DNA from: Candidatus Helarchaeota archaeon
Lineage (GTDB): Archaea > Asgardarchaeota > Lokiarchaeia > Helarchaeales > JABXJV01
Direction: 5' to 3'
Assembly: GCA_013375355.1 (NCBI GenBank)
Contig: JABXJV010000068.1
Location: 1-18,518 of the forward strand
DNA length: 18,518 nucleotides
The position numbers and the translations under genes are program-made. The notes beneath the pieces were generated by a model. The model was given only the letters and a program-made list of their open reading frames with translations. It did no database searches and had not been told where the DNA came from. How positions within the stretch are numbered: the first letter of the stretch is position 1; the number at the start of each line of letters is the position of its first letter. Positions 6,498-13,683 of the stretch are shown in pieces.

Positions 6498-6653
6498 GTG
6501 ATAAAAATTAGTAATGTGTCTTACTGGTTAAGGGAAGCTCTTGCTGAAGAATGTCATAAGACGGAAAACAAAAATACGACTACGCTTTGTTACAATTTAT
6601 TAAATGAAGCAATAAATGGCAAATTTCAAAATATGAAAGAAGGTGAAAAATAA
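6498..6653 (+). CDS. Small hypothetical protein, 51 aa
   Basis: No family recognised. GTG at 6498 gives MIKISNVSYWLREAL, then an acidic and polar helical region with two cysteines (19, 31), ending MKEGEK and TAA; GTG 6516 is an alternative. The composition is protein-like, better than the neighbouring micro-ORFs. The gene starts inside a GGTGATAAAAATT motif. In the same frame, after TAA AAT, an ATG at 6657 opens another 58 codons rich in Cys and Phe, so it may once have been longer. It could be a small regulator belonging with the tandem-HTH gene, but that is only position-based. Confidence 0.35.
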   Translation: MIKISNVSYWLREALAEECHKTENKNTTTLCYNLLNEAINGKFQNMKEGEK

Positions 6654-6978
6654 AATATGTGCCCTTTTTCCCACTGTGCACTTTTTCCCTGTATGGACAA
6701 AAGACCAGACCGGTTTTTTTCCCCTCCTACTTTTAAATATGAAAACACAAATGATAATCTATATTCTAATCAATTTAAAGGTGAAAAAAATAGGAATAGT
6801 ATTAAACTTAACAACCATGAGAAATTTGTTTAATCTTGGAATATTCAAGATTGAAGATTATTCTACTGATCTTTTTGCACTCTACTACATAATTACCTTT
6901 TTATACACTATTGCATTTAAAAGCTGTTTTACACTGCTTAATTTAAATTATATCCCGATTAAATTTTATATCATATAA
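6643..6978 (+). CDS. Doubtful small ORF, 111 aa
   Basis: GTG-started frame overlapping the previous small ORF by 11 bp. The product is hydrophobic and aromatic (for example DLFALYYIITFLYTIAF near 78-95) and might have one or two membrane helices, but the composition is what AT-rich noncoding DNA also gives. An internal GGTGA motif and ATG at 6818 could start a shorter 53-aa version. Its 5' part overlaps a 17-bp tandem repeat, which argues against conserved coding there. Confidence 0.2.
   Translation: MKNKICALFPTVHFFPVWTKDQTGFFPLLLLNMKTQMIIYILINLKVKKIGIVLNLTTMRNLFNLGIFKIEDYSTDLFALYYIITFLYTIAFKSCFTLLNLNYIPIKFYII
6658..6691 (+). repeat. Second 17-bp tandem repeat, two copies
   Basis: TGTGCCCTTTTTCCCAC (6658-6674) and TGTGCACTTTTTCCCTG (6675-6691) are adjacent copies with 14 of 17 bases identical. 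A looser relative, GTGAACTTTTTCC, occurs at about 7016-7028. The period equals that of the TGTCCCC repeat but the sequence differs. Confidence 0.55.
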
Positions 6979-7072
6979 ATTCAAATCGTAGGTGATAAAA
7001 ATTTGCGATACAATGGTGAACTTTTTCCAACATTTGGGAAATTGCGCAAATTAGGTATTTTTACCCCCTTTA

Positions 7073-7080
7073 TTTTATAT
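7073..7080 (+). promoter_or_regulatory. TATA-like box for the tandem-HTH gene
   Basis: TTTTATAT lies about 45 nt before the ATG at 7122; no Shine-Dalgarno is visible in the expected leader of about 20 nt. Confidence 0.35.
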
Positions 7081-7121
7081 TTGAAGATGAAAATAAGTAA
7101 TTTTAATAAATAAAGTAAATA

Positions 7122-9269
7122 ATGAGGTTAAAAAAATTGCCAGAAAAATGGGGAAAAAAAATTAAAGATTCTGATGCTGGATTTTGTAAGAATTTTGTGA
7201 AGGAATACAGCAAGTTTAAGGACATTAGTGAAAAAAAGAACGCAGAATTAATCAATCTTTGCAAACAAATAATGAAAGAAGAAATAAGACGCCCGACTTC
7301 TAAAGATTTTGATAAAAATATCCAAGAAAGTAGGGACTTAAAGGTTAACGTTGATATTATAGTAAATAAGGAAAATATTAAAAGGTTGATTTCGGCATCA
7401 GAAATTTCTAAATTTAATGACTCCGAGAAAGAATTAAAAAATCATTTAGAAACGGTAAGAAATCGAGTTAGTTCCATAAATCCAGAGGACGTCCAAGATG
7501 AAAGGTTGAGAAAGGCAATAGAAACTGCATTAAGAGAACACTTCATAATGGACTTGGATCAATTTAGAAACCATTCATTAGATACACGAACTTGTGAATC
7601 TCAGACGCGCGACATTGAAGATGTGGATAAGAGAAAAGCACTAAAATCAATTTGTATAGTCGGAATGAAAAAACTAAGTAATAACCCAGACTTTATTCGT
7701 AAAGCTATAGATATGTATAGGGAACTTTTTCAAGCAAAAACCGTGCCAGATATCATAAATAATTTCAAAAAAATCAAAGATCCTCTTAAAAGAGATGAAA
7801 TGGTCAGAGATCTGTTCGAGAAAAAGAATAAAGCAATATTTGAGACCATTTCATATCGTAAATTTGAAATTGTTAATCCAGTCCATGAAAAAATTGAAGA
7901 GGCAAAAAAGACTAAGAGACGCAAAATTAGCGAGGAGACGAAAGACAAGATATGGGAACTCATCAATGAGGAAAAGAATTGGTCGCAAGAGAAAATTGCC
8001 CAGAAAGTCGGAGTGTCCCCTACAACAGTCCAGAATGTCGCAAAGAAGAGGATGACCGAGGCGGAGTATGAAGGGAGGTTCCAGACGGTTAATGAGGAGA
8101 CCAAAGACAAGATATGGAAACTTATCAATGAGGAAAAGGATTGGTCGCTAGAGAAAATTGCCCAGAAAGTCGGAGTGGGCACTAATACAGTCAAGAGAGT
8201 CGCAAAGAATAGAATGACTGAAGCAGACTATGAAGAGAGGTTCAAGGTCAAAGGTGTCAGCGAGGAGAATAAAGACAAGATATGGGAACTCATCAATGAG
8301 AAGAAGGGGTGGTCGCAAGAGAAAATTGCACAAGAGGTTGGAGTGTCCCTTGGAACAGTCCAGAGGGTCGCAAAGAAGAGAATGACCGAGGCGGAGTATG
8401 AAGGGAGGTTCCAGACGGTTAGTGAAAAGACGAAAGACAAGATATGGGAACTCATCAATGAGAAGAAGGGGTGGTCGCAAAAGAAAATTGCACAAGAGGT
8501 TGGAGTGTCCATTACAGCAGTCCAGAATGTCGCAAAGGAGAGGATGGCCGAAGCGGACTATGAAAGGAGGTTCCAGACGGTTAGTGAAAAGACGAAAGAC
8601 AAGATAATGAAGCTCATCAATGAGGAGAAGAATTGGGGACTAGCCCGAATTGCACAGGAGGTCGGAGTTTCCCCCGAAACAGTCCGGAATGTCGCAAAGA
8701 AGAGAATGAACGCGGCTAAGTATAAAGATAGATTTCCCGTAGGCGAGGGTGTGTTGTTTGGTATTCTTTTTCATGAGAAAATTACGAGGGAAGTCCTGAA
8801 TTGGGGGAGAAAAAGGGGTATAAGGGTTCTAAGGGAAAAGGAAATTCCGAAGAAAATTCGTAGGTTTAAAGAAATGGGAGGACAACCCGACAGCGCCATC
8901 TACGTAGATGAGAAATTCCGCAAAATATTTCCCATTCCTATCCCTCCACACATTAAATACATCGTATTGGATTTTTCATTTGATACCAGCCTAGAAAATT
9001 TTCTTGCCAAAGTTGAGAGGAAGTATCAATCAAAAAACATAATTTTTTACTTTATTCCAATTGACCCAACCGACCCAAAAGACGAACCAAAAATAAAATA
9101 TCAAGTTCCTGAAGAAGTTCCCTATAGGGAAAATATCGATGCCCTAACTCTTGAACAGTTTTTCTCAACTTTCAACTTTACTGAGGAAGAAAGAAAAAAG
9201 GTTATAGAGCACTTCTGGGATATCTTTAGAAAATCAAAAGATCAGAAGGGTCTACAAGATTTTTTTTAA
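7122..9269 (+). CDS. Tandem helix-turn-helix repeat protein with possible nuclease-like C-terminus
   Basis: A 715-residue, highly charged protein in three parts. Residues 1-268 are mainly helical and unrecognised. Residues 270-540 are five consecutive copies of about 54 residues, each a resolvase/Hin-type HTH (KIAQ-VGVS-xxx-V-xVAK) plus a charged linker. Residues 541-715 form a mixed alpha/beta domain: GVLFGILFHEKITREVL, GGQPDSAIYV (586-595), YIVLDFSF (613-620) and KVERKYQ (630-636). This order resembles a PD-(D/E)xK nuclease fold, but the usual lysine after the second acidic residue is Ser619, so activity is uncertain. Sequence-specific DNA binding is well supported; nuclease, homing or replication roles are inference. 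The repeat part is visibly richer in G and C than both ends. Upstream lie three kinds of iteron-like repeat. A run of T overlaps its stop. Confidence 0.8.
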   Translation: MRLKKLPEKWGKKIKDSDAGFCKNFVKEYSKFKDISEKKNAELINLCKQIMKEEIRRPTSKDFDKNIQESRDLKVNVDIIVNKENIKRLISASEISKFNDSEKELKNHLETVRNRVSSINPEDVQDERLRKAIETALREHFIMDLDQFRNHSLDTRTCESQTRDIEDVDKRKALKSICIVGMKKLSNNPDFIRKAIDMYRELFQAKTVPDIINNFKKIKDPLKRDEMVRDLFEKKNKAIFETISYRKFEIVNPVHEKIEEAKKTKRRKISEETKDKIWELINEEKNWSQEKIAQKVGVSPTTVQNVAKKRMTEAEYEGRFQTVNEETKDKIWKLINEEKDWSLEKIAQKVGVGTNTVKRVAKNRMTEADYEERFKVKGVSEENKDKIWELINEKKGWSQEKIAQEVGVSLGTVQRVAKKRMTEAEYEGRFQTVSEKTKDKIWELINEKKGWSQKKIAQEVGVSITAVQNVAKERMAEADYERRFQTVSEKTKDKIMKLINEEKNWGLARIAQEVGVSPETVRNVAKKRMNAAKYKDRFPVGEGVLFGILFHEKITREVLNWGRKRGIRVLREKEIPKKIRRFKEMGGQPDSAIYVDEKFRKIFPIPIPPHIKYIVLDFSFDTSLENFLAKVERKYQSKNIIFYFIPIDPTDPKDEPKIKYQVPEEVPYRENIDALTLEQFFSTFNFTEEERKKVIEHFWDIFRKSKDQKGLQDFF
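7929..8741 (+). repeat. Five in-frame repeats encoding HTH modules
   Basis: Units at about 7929-8090, 8091-8258, 8259-8420, 8421-8582 and 8583-8741 (162, 168, 162, 162, 159 bp). They are highly similar at DNA level: AAAGACAAGATATGG recurs in the first four units. This points to recent duplication or gene conversion. Differences cluster at the start of the recognition helix: SPTT, GTNT, SLGT, SITA, SPET. Confidence 0.85.
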
Positions 9270-9283
9270 GAAAATAGCTTTTT
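9260..9283 (+). terminator. T-run terminator overlapping the HTH gene stop
   Basis: Eight T (9260-9267) form the last Phe codons and run into the TAA; a second run of five T follows at 9279-9283. Confidence 0.4.
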
Positions 9284-9322
9284 GCAAAAATAATTATTAA
9301 ATCTAAAATTCATTCATTTATC

Positions 9323-10381
9323 ATGCCAATTCATTTTGAGAAGAAAATAAAAGTTGCGAAATTACATTCTCCATTAACTAATTTCGAATTGGATGAGCAA
9401 GAGGTAGAATATAGAATCGATCCTCTTTTAGGTCATTTGAGTTTATGTCCTAGTAGTCAAAAAAAGAAAATAAGCAGAGTACATAAAAAATTTGATAGTG
9501 AACTACTCGATGATATTTGTGCAAAGACTAAAAAGAATTGTTTTTTTTGCCCAGAAAAGATAGATACAGCTACTCCAAAATTTCCTTCAGATATTTTTCC
9601 GGATGGCAGATTTAAAATTAGAGAAGCGGTACTCGTACCTAATTTATTTCCTTATTTAGAGCATTCAGCAGTGGTAATTTTATCAAAATCACATTTTTTA
9701 CCCTTAGAGGATTATAGCGCTGAACTACTCTTTGATGCATTTAAGGCGTCAATAATTTATTTAAAGAGGATATACGAACTTGATGAGGTAAAATACGCCG
9801 TATTGGGTGCAAATTACTTATTTCCTTCTGGATCCAGTCTCGTTCACCCTCATCTGCAAATTACAGCTGGGGAATATCCTTTTTGTTATTCAAAATTATT
9901 ACTAGATAATAGTAAAAGATATTATGAAGAAAATTCAATTAATTTTTGGTCAGAACTTATCGATGCGGAGAGAGTGGGGGTAGAAAGATACATCACAGAG
10001 ACTAATGGAATACATTGGTTAATTCCCTTTGCTCCAATAGGAAATTATAATATTCAAGGAATTATAAATAAATCAAATTTTTTGGAACTATCGGAAAAGG
10101 ATTTGAAAAATTTTGCTAGTTTTATTGCGGTAATTTTAAAATTCTATAAAAGACAAAAACAATCAAGTTTCAATTTTGTATTTTATTCAGGACCTTTGGG
10201 TGAAGAATCGGATGATTATTGGTTAAATTTTTCAATTATTCGTCGTCCAAACATAAATAAGGCTTATATTAATGACATGTGGTTCATCCCAAGGCTTATG
10301 TACGGCAATATAATAAGTCAAAGACCCGAAGAACTAGCGAAAACATTTAAAGAATATTTAATAAAGATTGGATTTCAATAA
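9323..10381 (+). CDS. Galactose-1-phosphate uridylyltransferase-family protein (HIT superfamily)
   Basis: Likely transfers a nucleotidyl group between a sugar phosphate and a UDP/ADP-sugar. The GalT active-site motif is present as HPHLQ (175-179): His177 is the expected nucleophile forming the nucleotidyl-His intermediate. Zinc ligands are visible: CFFC (Cys73, Cys76), His124 in SKSHFLPL and His175. Length (352) is normal for the family. Known family members include GalT and ADP-glucose phosphorylase, which these motifs do not separate; the fourth motif position is Leu instead of the usual Gly. The ATG follows an AT-rich box at about 28 nt, consistent with a leaderless transcript. A second gene follows in the same direction with its own TATA box. 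Confidence 0.82.
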   Translation: MPIHFEKKIKVAKLHSPLTNFELDEQEVEYRIDPLLGHLSLCPSSQKKKISRVHKKFDSELLDDICAKTKKNCFFCPEKIDTATPKFPSDIFPDGRFKIREAVLVPNLFPYLEHSAVVILSKSHFLPLEDYSAELLFDAFKASIIYLKRIYELDEVKYAVLGANYLFPSGSSLVHPHLQITAGEYPFCYSKLLLDNSKRYYEENSINFWSELIDAERVGVERYITETNGIHWLIPFAPIGNYNIQGIINKSNFLELSEKDLKNFASFIAVILKFYKRQKQSSFNFVFYSGPLGEESDDYWLNFSIIRRPNINKAYINDMWFIPRLMYGNIISQRPEELAKTFKEYLIKIGFQ

Positions 10382-10396
10382 AAATTTAAATAAAAA

Positions 10397-10405
10397 TATA
10401 TAAAA
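10397..10405 (+). promoter_or_regulatory. TATA box for the lysine-tailed protein gene
   Basis: TATATAAAA is about 30 nt before TTG 10428/ATG 10434, which implies a leaderless or near-leaderless transcript. Confidence 0.45.
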
Positions 10406-10433
10406 AAATTAGAAAATTACAAGTTGATTGAAA

Positions 10434-11903
10434 ATGCCAAAAGCAAAAAAAGATGAAGATGAAATTCAGCAAATAATTGAGGCGGGTCGAAGATTAGGTG
10501 TTGACATTGATGAGGAAAAAGCAATAAAATGGCTTGCTGATATGTCCTCTTCAGAAATTACTGTAGATGATTTTTCTGTAGATGAGGAAAAAGGCGTATT
10601 TGGGCATAAAGTTTCTCTTATAGATTTTGATGCCGAAGGTTTAGATAGGATTAAAAAAGTAGCCGATATTGCAGGCTTGCCTGATACCGAAGGTGTGGTC
10701 GAAACAGCCCTATCTCTATCTGGTTCAGCGGCTCAGGGGAAAGTCCAACGTTACCCTGGTGACTTAGACTATTTTGAAAGAGTAAACATTATAGCTCCAA
10801 CCAAAGAAGAAGCTTGTAAAATTATTGGTGAAGTAATGAGAAAGAAAGGTCTTGAAACATTTATTTCTACATCTTATCAATTAATCGAAATAAAATGGGG
10901 CACTTTTTTAGAAAATTATGTTAAAGGTGGAAAATTAATAAAAGCGGGGTCACCAGTTTCATGGGATGCTAATGAAGTTAGACAAGGATATATGGACGTT
11001 GAAGATGAAAAAGGTAATCCAGTAAGAATTGACTGGGAATATGGTGAGAAAGACCCCGGTTGGTGTAAAATTGATTGGTTAATTTTTGAAAAAGATCTTG
11101 GAAGAATGGTTTGTGTTTCAAATATGTTAGATGTCACTTGGGAAGGACCTGATGGTAAAATAGTTCCATTAGATGGACAATTAGACCCTTATTTTCAAGA
11201 AGTTTACATAGAAGCTGGAAGTATACCGCTCTTTACCAAATTAAGAAAAAATTTAACCCCAGATAAACTCGATAGTTATGTAACGGCGTTGGAAGGACAA
11301 GTAGTTAAATATACCGAAAAAGGTCATGAAAATTACGGGAAGGTTGCTAAGAGATTATATAATATATTTCGATTAACGGGTCAACATAAAGAAGCTATGT
11401 TTATACGCGAACTGTTCGATGAACCCGCTGCTTGTTTATATCAAGTTTGGTCTTTAATTGAGACCTTAGACGCAGGAAAAAAACATGCTGCTGGTATTGA
11501 TAAAAGAACTCTAGCAGAACAAGCAAAAAAATTAATTATCGACATTGTCAGAATTTGTGAAGGGCCTGAAGAGACTGAAATAGTAGAATCTTTATTTCAT
11601 CTTAGAGACGATATTATTGGTTTTACAAAGATTACTGATGAAGAATGGGATAGATTGGTGGATGAATCTAGGTTTCAAGTAGTAAAATTAGTCAATGACT
11701 ACTTCTATTCACGTTTAAATATATTACCGCAAGTAATGAAATATATTGAAAAGATTCAAAAGGGTAAGGTGGAGAAAAAACCTAAAGCGAAAACTACAAA
11801 AAAACCTAAGGCAAAAACCAAGAAGCCTAAGGTAAAATCTAAAAAAACTAAGGGAAAATCTAAGAAAAAATCTAAAAAGAAAACCAAAAATAAATCAAAA
11901 TAA
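10434..11903 (+). CDS. Nucleotidyltransferase-like protein with histone-H1-like lysine-rich tail
   Basis: A 489-residue acidic protein with a strongly basic C-terminus. Residues about 95-118 read LSGSAAQGK then YPGDLDYFE, resembling the GS...DxD core of a nucleotidyltransferase fold (Gly97-Ser98, Asp110, Asp112). Another acidic cluster, KIDWLIFEKDLGR, lies near 213-225. The rest is not recognised. The last 47 residues are a low-complexity tail of Lys with Pro, Ala, Thr and Ser (KKPKAKT-type units), like linker histone tails, suggesting nucleic-acid binding. Activity and substrate are inference. ATG 10434 was chosen; TTG 10428 two codons upstream is possible, and the TATA spacing fits both. 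The early codons GCA AAA AAA GAT contain an A7-GAT tract that here is in frame. Confidence 0.6.
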   Translation: MPKAKKDEDEIQQIIEAGRRLGVDIDEEKAIKWLADMSSSEITVDDFSVDEEKGVFGHKVSLIDFDAEGLDRIKKVADIAGLPDTEGVVETALSLSGSAAQGKVQRYPGDLDYFERVNIIAPTKEEACKIIGEVMRKKGLETFISTSYQLIEIKWGTFLENYVKGGKLIKAGSPVSWDANEVRQGYMDVEDEKGNPVRIDWEYGEKDPGWCKIDWLIFEKDLGRMVCVSNMLDVTWEGPDGKIVPLDGQLDPYFQEVYIEAGSIPLFTKLRKNLTPDKLDSYVTALEGQVVKYTEKGHENYGKVAKRLYNIFRLTGQHKEAMFIRELFDEPAACLYQVWSLIETLDAGKKHAAGIDKRTLAEQAKKLIIDIVRICEGPEETEIVESLFHLRDDIIGFTKITDEEWDRLVDESRFQVVKLVNDYFYSRLNILPQVMKYIEKIQKGKVEKKPKAKTTKKPKAKTKKPKVKSKKTKGKSKKKSKKKTKNKSK

Positions 11904-11930
11904 AAATATATGAAGAAATCAGTTGACTTT

Positions 11931-12446
11931 CTAAGATTTAGGTATTATTTTTTCTATTAAATATTGAAAAGCTTCTGTAACATTTCGATTTTCGAGAGCA
12001 GAAGTTTCAATAAAATAATAATTTATTTTATCGGCAAACTCTTTTCCTTGTTCTTCACTGACCTTTCTTTCCAAATCAATTTTATTCCCAATAATAATTC
12101 CAGGGGCATCTTTATTTGTCCCTTTATCTAAATAATCAGAATACCAAACAGAGAGATTTTCATAAGTTTCTGGGCGTGTAACATCATAAACTATCATTAC
12201 GCCATTTGCACCTTCGAAATATGCGCTCTGGAGAGTTCTGAATAATTCTTGACCGGCCAAGTCCCAGAAATTCATTCCTACTGAGATTTTTTCGCCTTGA
12301 AACTCTTTTTTAAGTATATTACATCCTAGCGTTGGTTTATAGTCTGATGTAAATTGTTTATCAATATATCCACTTAAAAGACTAGTTTTTCCTACTGCAT
12401 AGTCTCCGATGATTATTATTTTTAATTTATAACGCTTCTCATCCAT
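11931..12446 (-). CDS. Ras/Rab-like small GTPase (paralog 3)
   Basis: A 171-residue Ras-superfamily GTPase closely similar to those at 4814-5863. G1 is GDYAVGKTS (14-22) with Tyr16 at the Ras Gly12 position, switch I is KPTLGCN with Thr39, G3 is WDLAGQ (61-66) with Gln66, G4 is NKID (121-124) and G5 is ETSA (147-150). The C-terminus IIPKS lacks a prenylation cysteine. It is encoded alone, convergent with the lysine-tailed gene and about 6 kb from the paralogous operon. The ATG is preceded by GAGGGT about 6 nt upstream, and a TATA-like TTATAAATAT lies about 40 nt upstream inside an inverted repeat (12491-12530). The target is unknown. Confidence 0.92.
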   Translation of the reverse strand: MDEKRYKLKIIIIGDYAVGKTSLLSGYIDKQFTSDYKPTLGCNILKKEFQGEKISVGMNFWDLAGQELFRTLQSAYFEGANGVMIVYDVTRPETYENLSVWYSDYLDKGTNKDAPGIIIGNKIDLERKVSEEQGKEFADKINYYFIETSALENRNVTEAFQYLIEKIIPKS

Positions 12447-12490
12447 AATGGACCCTCACGAATTAAGATAATTAAAACATCATTATATTT

Positions 12491-12561
12491 ATAATTGAGC
12501 ACATTTTGAAATAAAAAAAACCTCAATTATCAAAAATGAATTTTCTTATGGAAGAAAAAAA
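12491..12561 (-). terminator. T-tracts and inverted repeat between HD gene and GTPase
   Basis: Past the stop of the HD gene, the minus strand has T7 (12555-12561) and T8 (12513-12520). The T8 lies between the arms of an exact 9-bp inverted repeat, ATAATTGAG (12491-12499) and CTCAATTAT (12522-12530). It is likely a terminator zone that overlaps the promoter of the next gene. Confidence 0.4.
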
Positions 12562-12577
12562 GAAATATTTAAGGAGA

Positions 12578-13540
12578 TTAATAAGAACTTAATGTAAACT
12601 TCCCTTCTAATGCTTTCCTAAATCTCGAATCTAATAAGTCGGCTAAATGTAAAATTTCAGCCTCAGGGGTTTTAGGAGTGACTGGAGACCCCCATTCTTT
12701 TCTACCATGATGGCTCAAAAGTAAATGAGTAAGATCTATTTTCAATGACTCAGGAAAATCTTTAAAATTTTCAATTTGTTTTAAAATGAAATTGTTACCT
12801 AGCACAATATGGTCTATTTTTGCTCCCAATTCAGTAACTTTTCCGATTCCATTATGTAATTCATAAGTAAATAATTTCCCTACATCATGAAAAATCACGC
12901 TAGTTAGAAGAAGATCTCTATTTATATAACGATTTTGTGAAGTATCATATAAGTTTAATAAAGTCTTACAGATTCTAAGAACACCAATAATATGTTCAAG
13001 ATTTCCTTTAGGATATGTGTGATGGTATTTTGTTGCAGAGGGAATACTTTTATATTTTTTTACAAATTCTTCATCCTGAAAAACGTACTTACATAAATTC
13101 TTCAAATGTGGGTTCTCTAATCCTTCGATCACTGATCTAATCTCATTCATCAATTGTTCATCATCGATTTTTGGGATTTTAACAAATTCTTCTAAATTAA
13201 ATTCTTGAGTTTTTTTAAGCGTATCGATAGTGATTGATTTATATTTAAGAGAATAAGAGCCTGTTATTTCGCATATATCTCCAATTTTTATATCATCAAA
13301 AAGACTTTTAATCTCATCATCTTTATTAATAAATTTTCTCCCTTTTATAGATCCTGTAGCATCTGCTAGTTCATAGTCAATGGATTTTGCACCTGATGGG
13401 AAAGATTGTTTCATTTTTCTTCTAATTTGTAATTTGAATGAATTTCCTTCATGTCCATTCTTTATTTGCTCAACAGATATCCTATTCATTATTAGATCAA
13501 CTTGTCTTTTACCCTTTAATTTAATTTTAGACTCTAACAT
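12578..13540 (-). CDS. YhaM-like protein: OB-fold plus HD phosphohydrolase/3'-5' exonuclease
   Basis: Resembles bacterial YhaM/CBF1, a 3'-5' exonuclease that degrades RNA and DNA. Residues about 30-110 form an OB-fold-like beta domain (LADATGSIKGRKF, IGDICEITGSYS) for nucleic-acid binding. The HD domain covers about 170-305: HH and GNLEH (His173-174, His183), the metal-binding doublet His218-Asp219 in FHDVGK, SHHG (His277-278) followed by KEWGSPVTPKTPEAE, and Asp301 in HLADLLDSR. These match the YhaM pattern closely, and the length of 320 is typical. The activity is inferred from bacterial homologues. ATG 13540 was used; ATG at residue 18 is an alternative. It is a single minus-strand gene with T-tracts after its stop. 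Confidence 0.85.
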   Translation of the reverse strand: MLESKIKLKGKRQVDLIMNRISVEQIKNGHEGNSFKLQIRRKMKQSFPSGAKSIDYELADATGSIKGRKFINKDDEIKSLFDDIKIGDICEITGSYSLKYKSITIDTLKKTQEFNLEEFVKIPKIDDEQLMNEIRSVIEGLENPHLKNLCKYVFQDEEFVKKYKSIPSATKYHHTYPKGNLEHIIGVLRICKTLLNLYDTSQNRYINRDLLLTSVIFHDVGKLFTYELHNGIGKVTELGAKIDHIVLGNNFILKQIENFKDFPESLKIDLTHLLLSHHGRKEWGSPVTPKTPEAEILHLADLLDSRFRKALEGKFTLSSY

Positions 13541-13683
13541 TAATTAAACTGTCCTTTATTAATATTGAACTTATAATTTTATAAAAAGGTTATTAATTTA
13601 ATAAACTTAATAATTTATTTTTAGAATTAGACCAATGACAAATCACATTAAAATTTTCCATAAAATAATTAAAAATAGAAAGA

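Larger units (their letters stand above)
6382..7004 (+). repeat. Five dispersed copies of GGTGA-(T)AAAAAT motif
   Basis: GGTGATAAAAATT occurs at 6382-6394, 6497-6509 and 6991-7003. Relatives GGTGAAAAATAAAAT (from 6642) and GGTGAAAAAAAT (from 6780) complete the set. Three are preceded by similar AATTCAA/AATCA-type sequence. Each GTG could open a micro-ORF (the first three start M-I-K-I), or GGTGA could serve as Shine-Dalgarno for a following TTG. Alternatively it is a repeated protein-binding site. All copies lie in the 620 bp before the tandem-HTH gene. Confidence 0.5.

Noticed and set aside
7003..7113. 36-codon TTG-started ORF before the HTH gene
   Set aside because: It has a good GGTGA spacing but is too short and AT-rich to call; kept only as part of the repeated-motif observation.
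7730..8607. Several long open frames within the HTH-array gene on both strands
   Set aside because: They are by-products of the repeated, stop-poor coding sequence and mirror its periodicity; none has its own start signal or family features.
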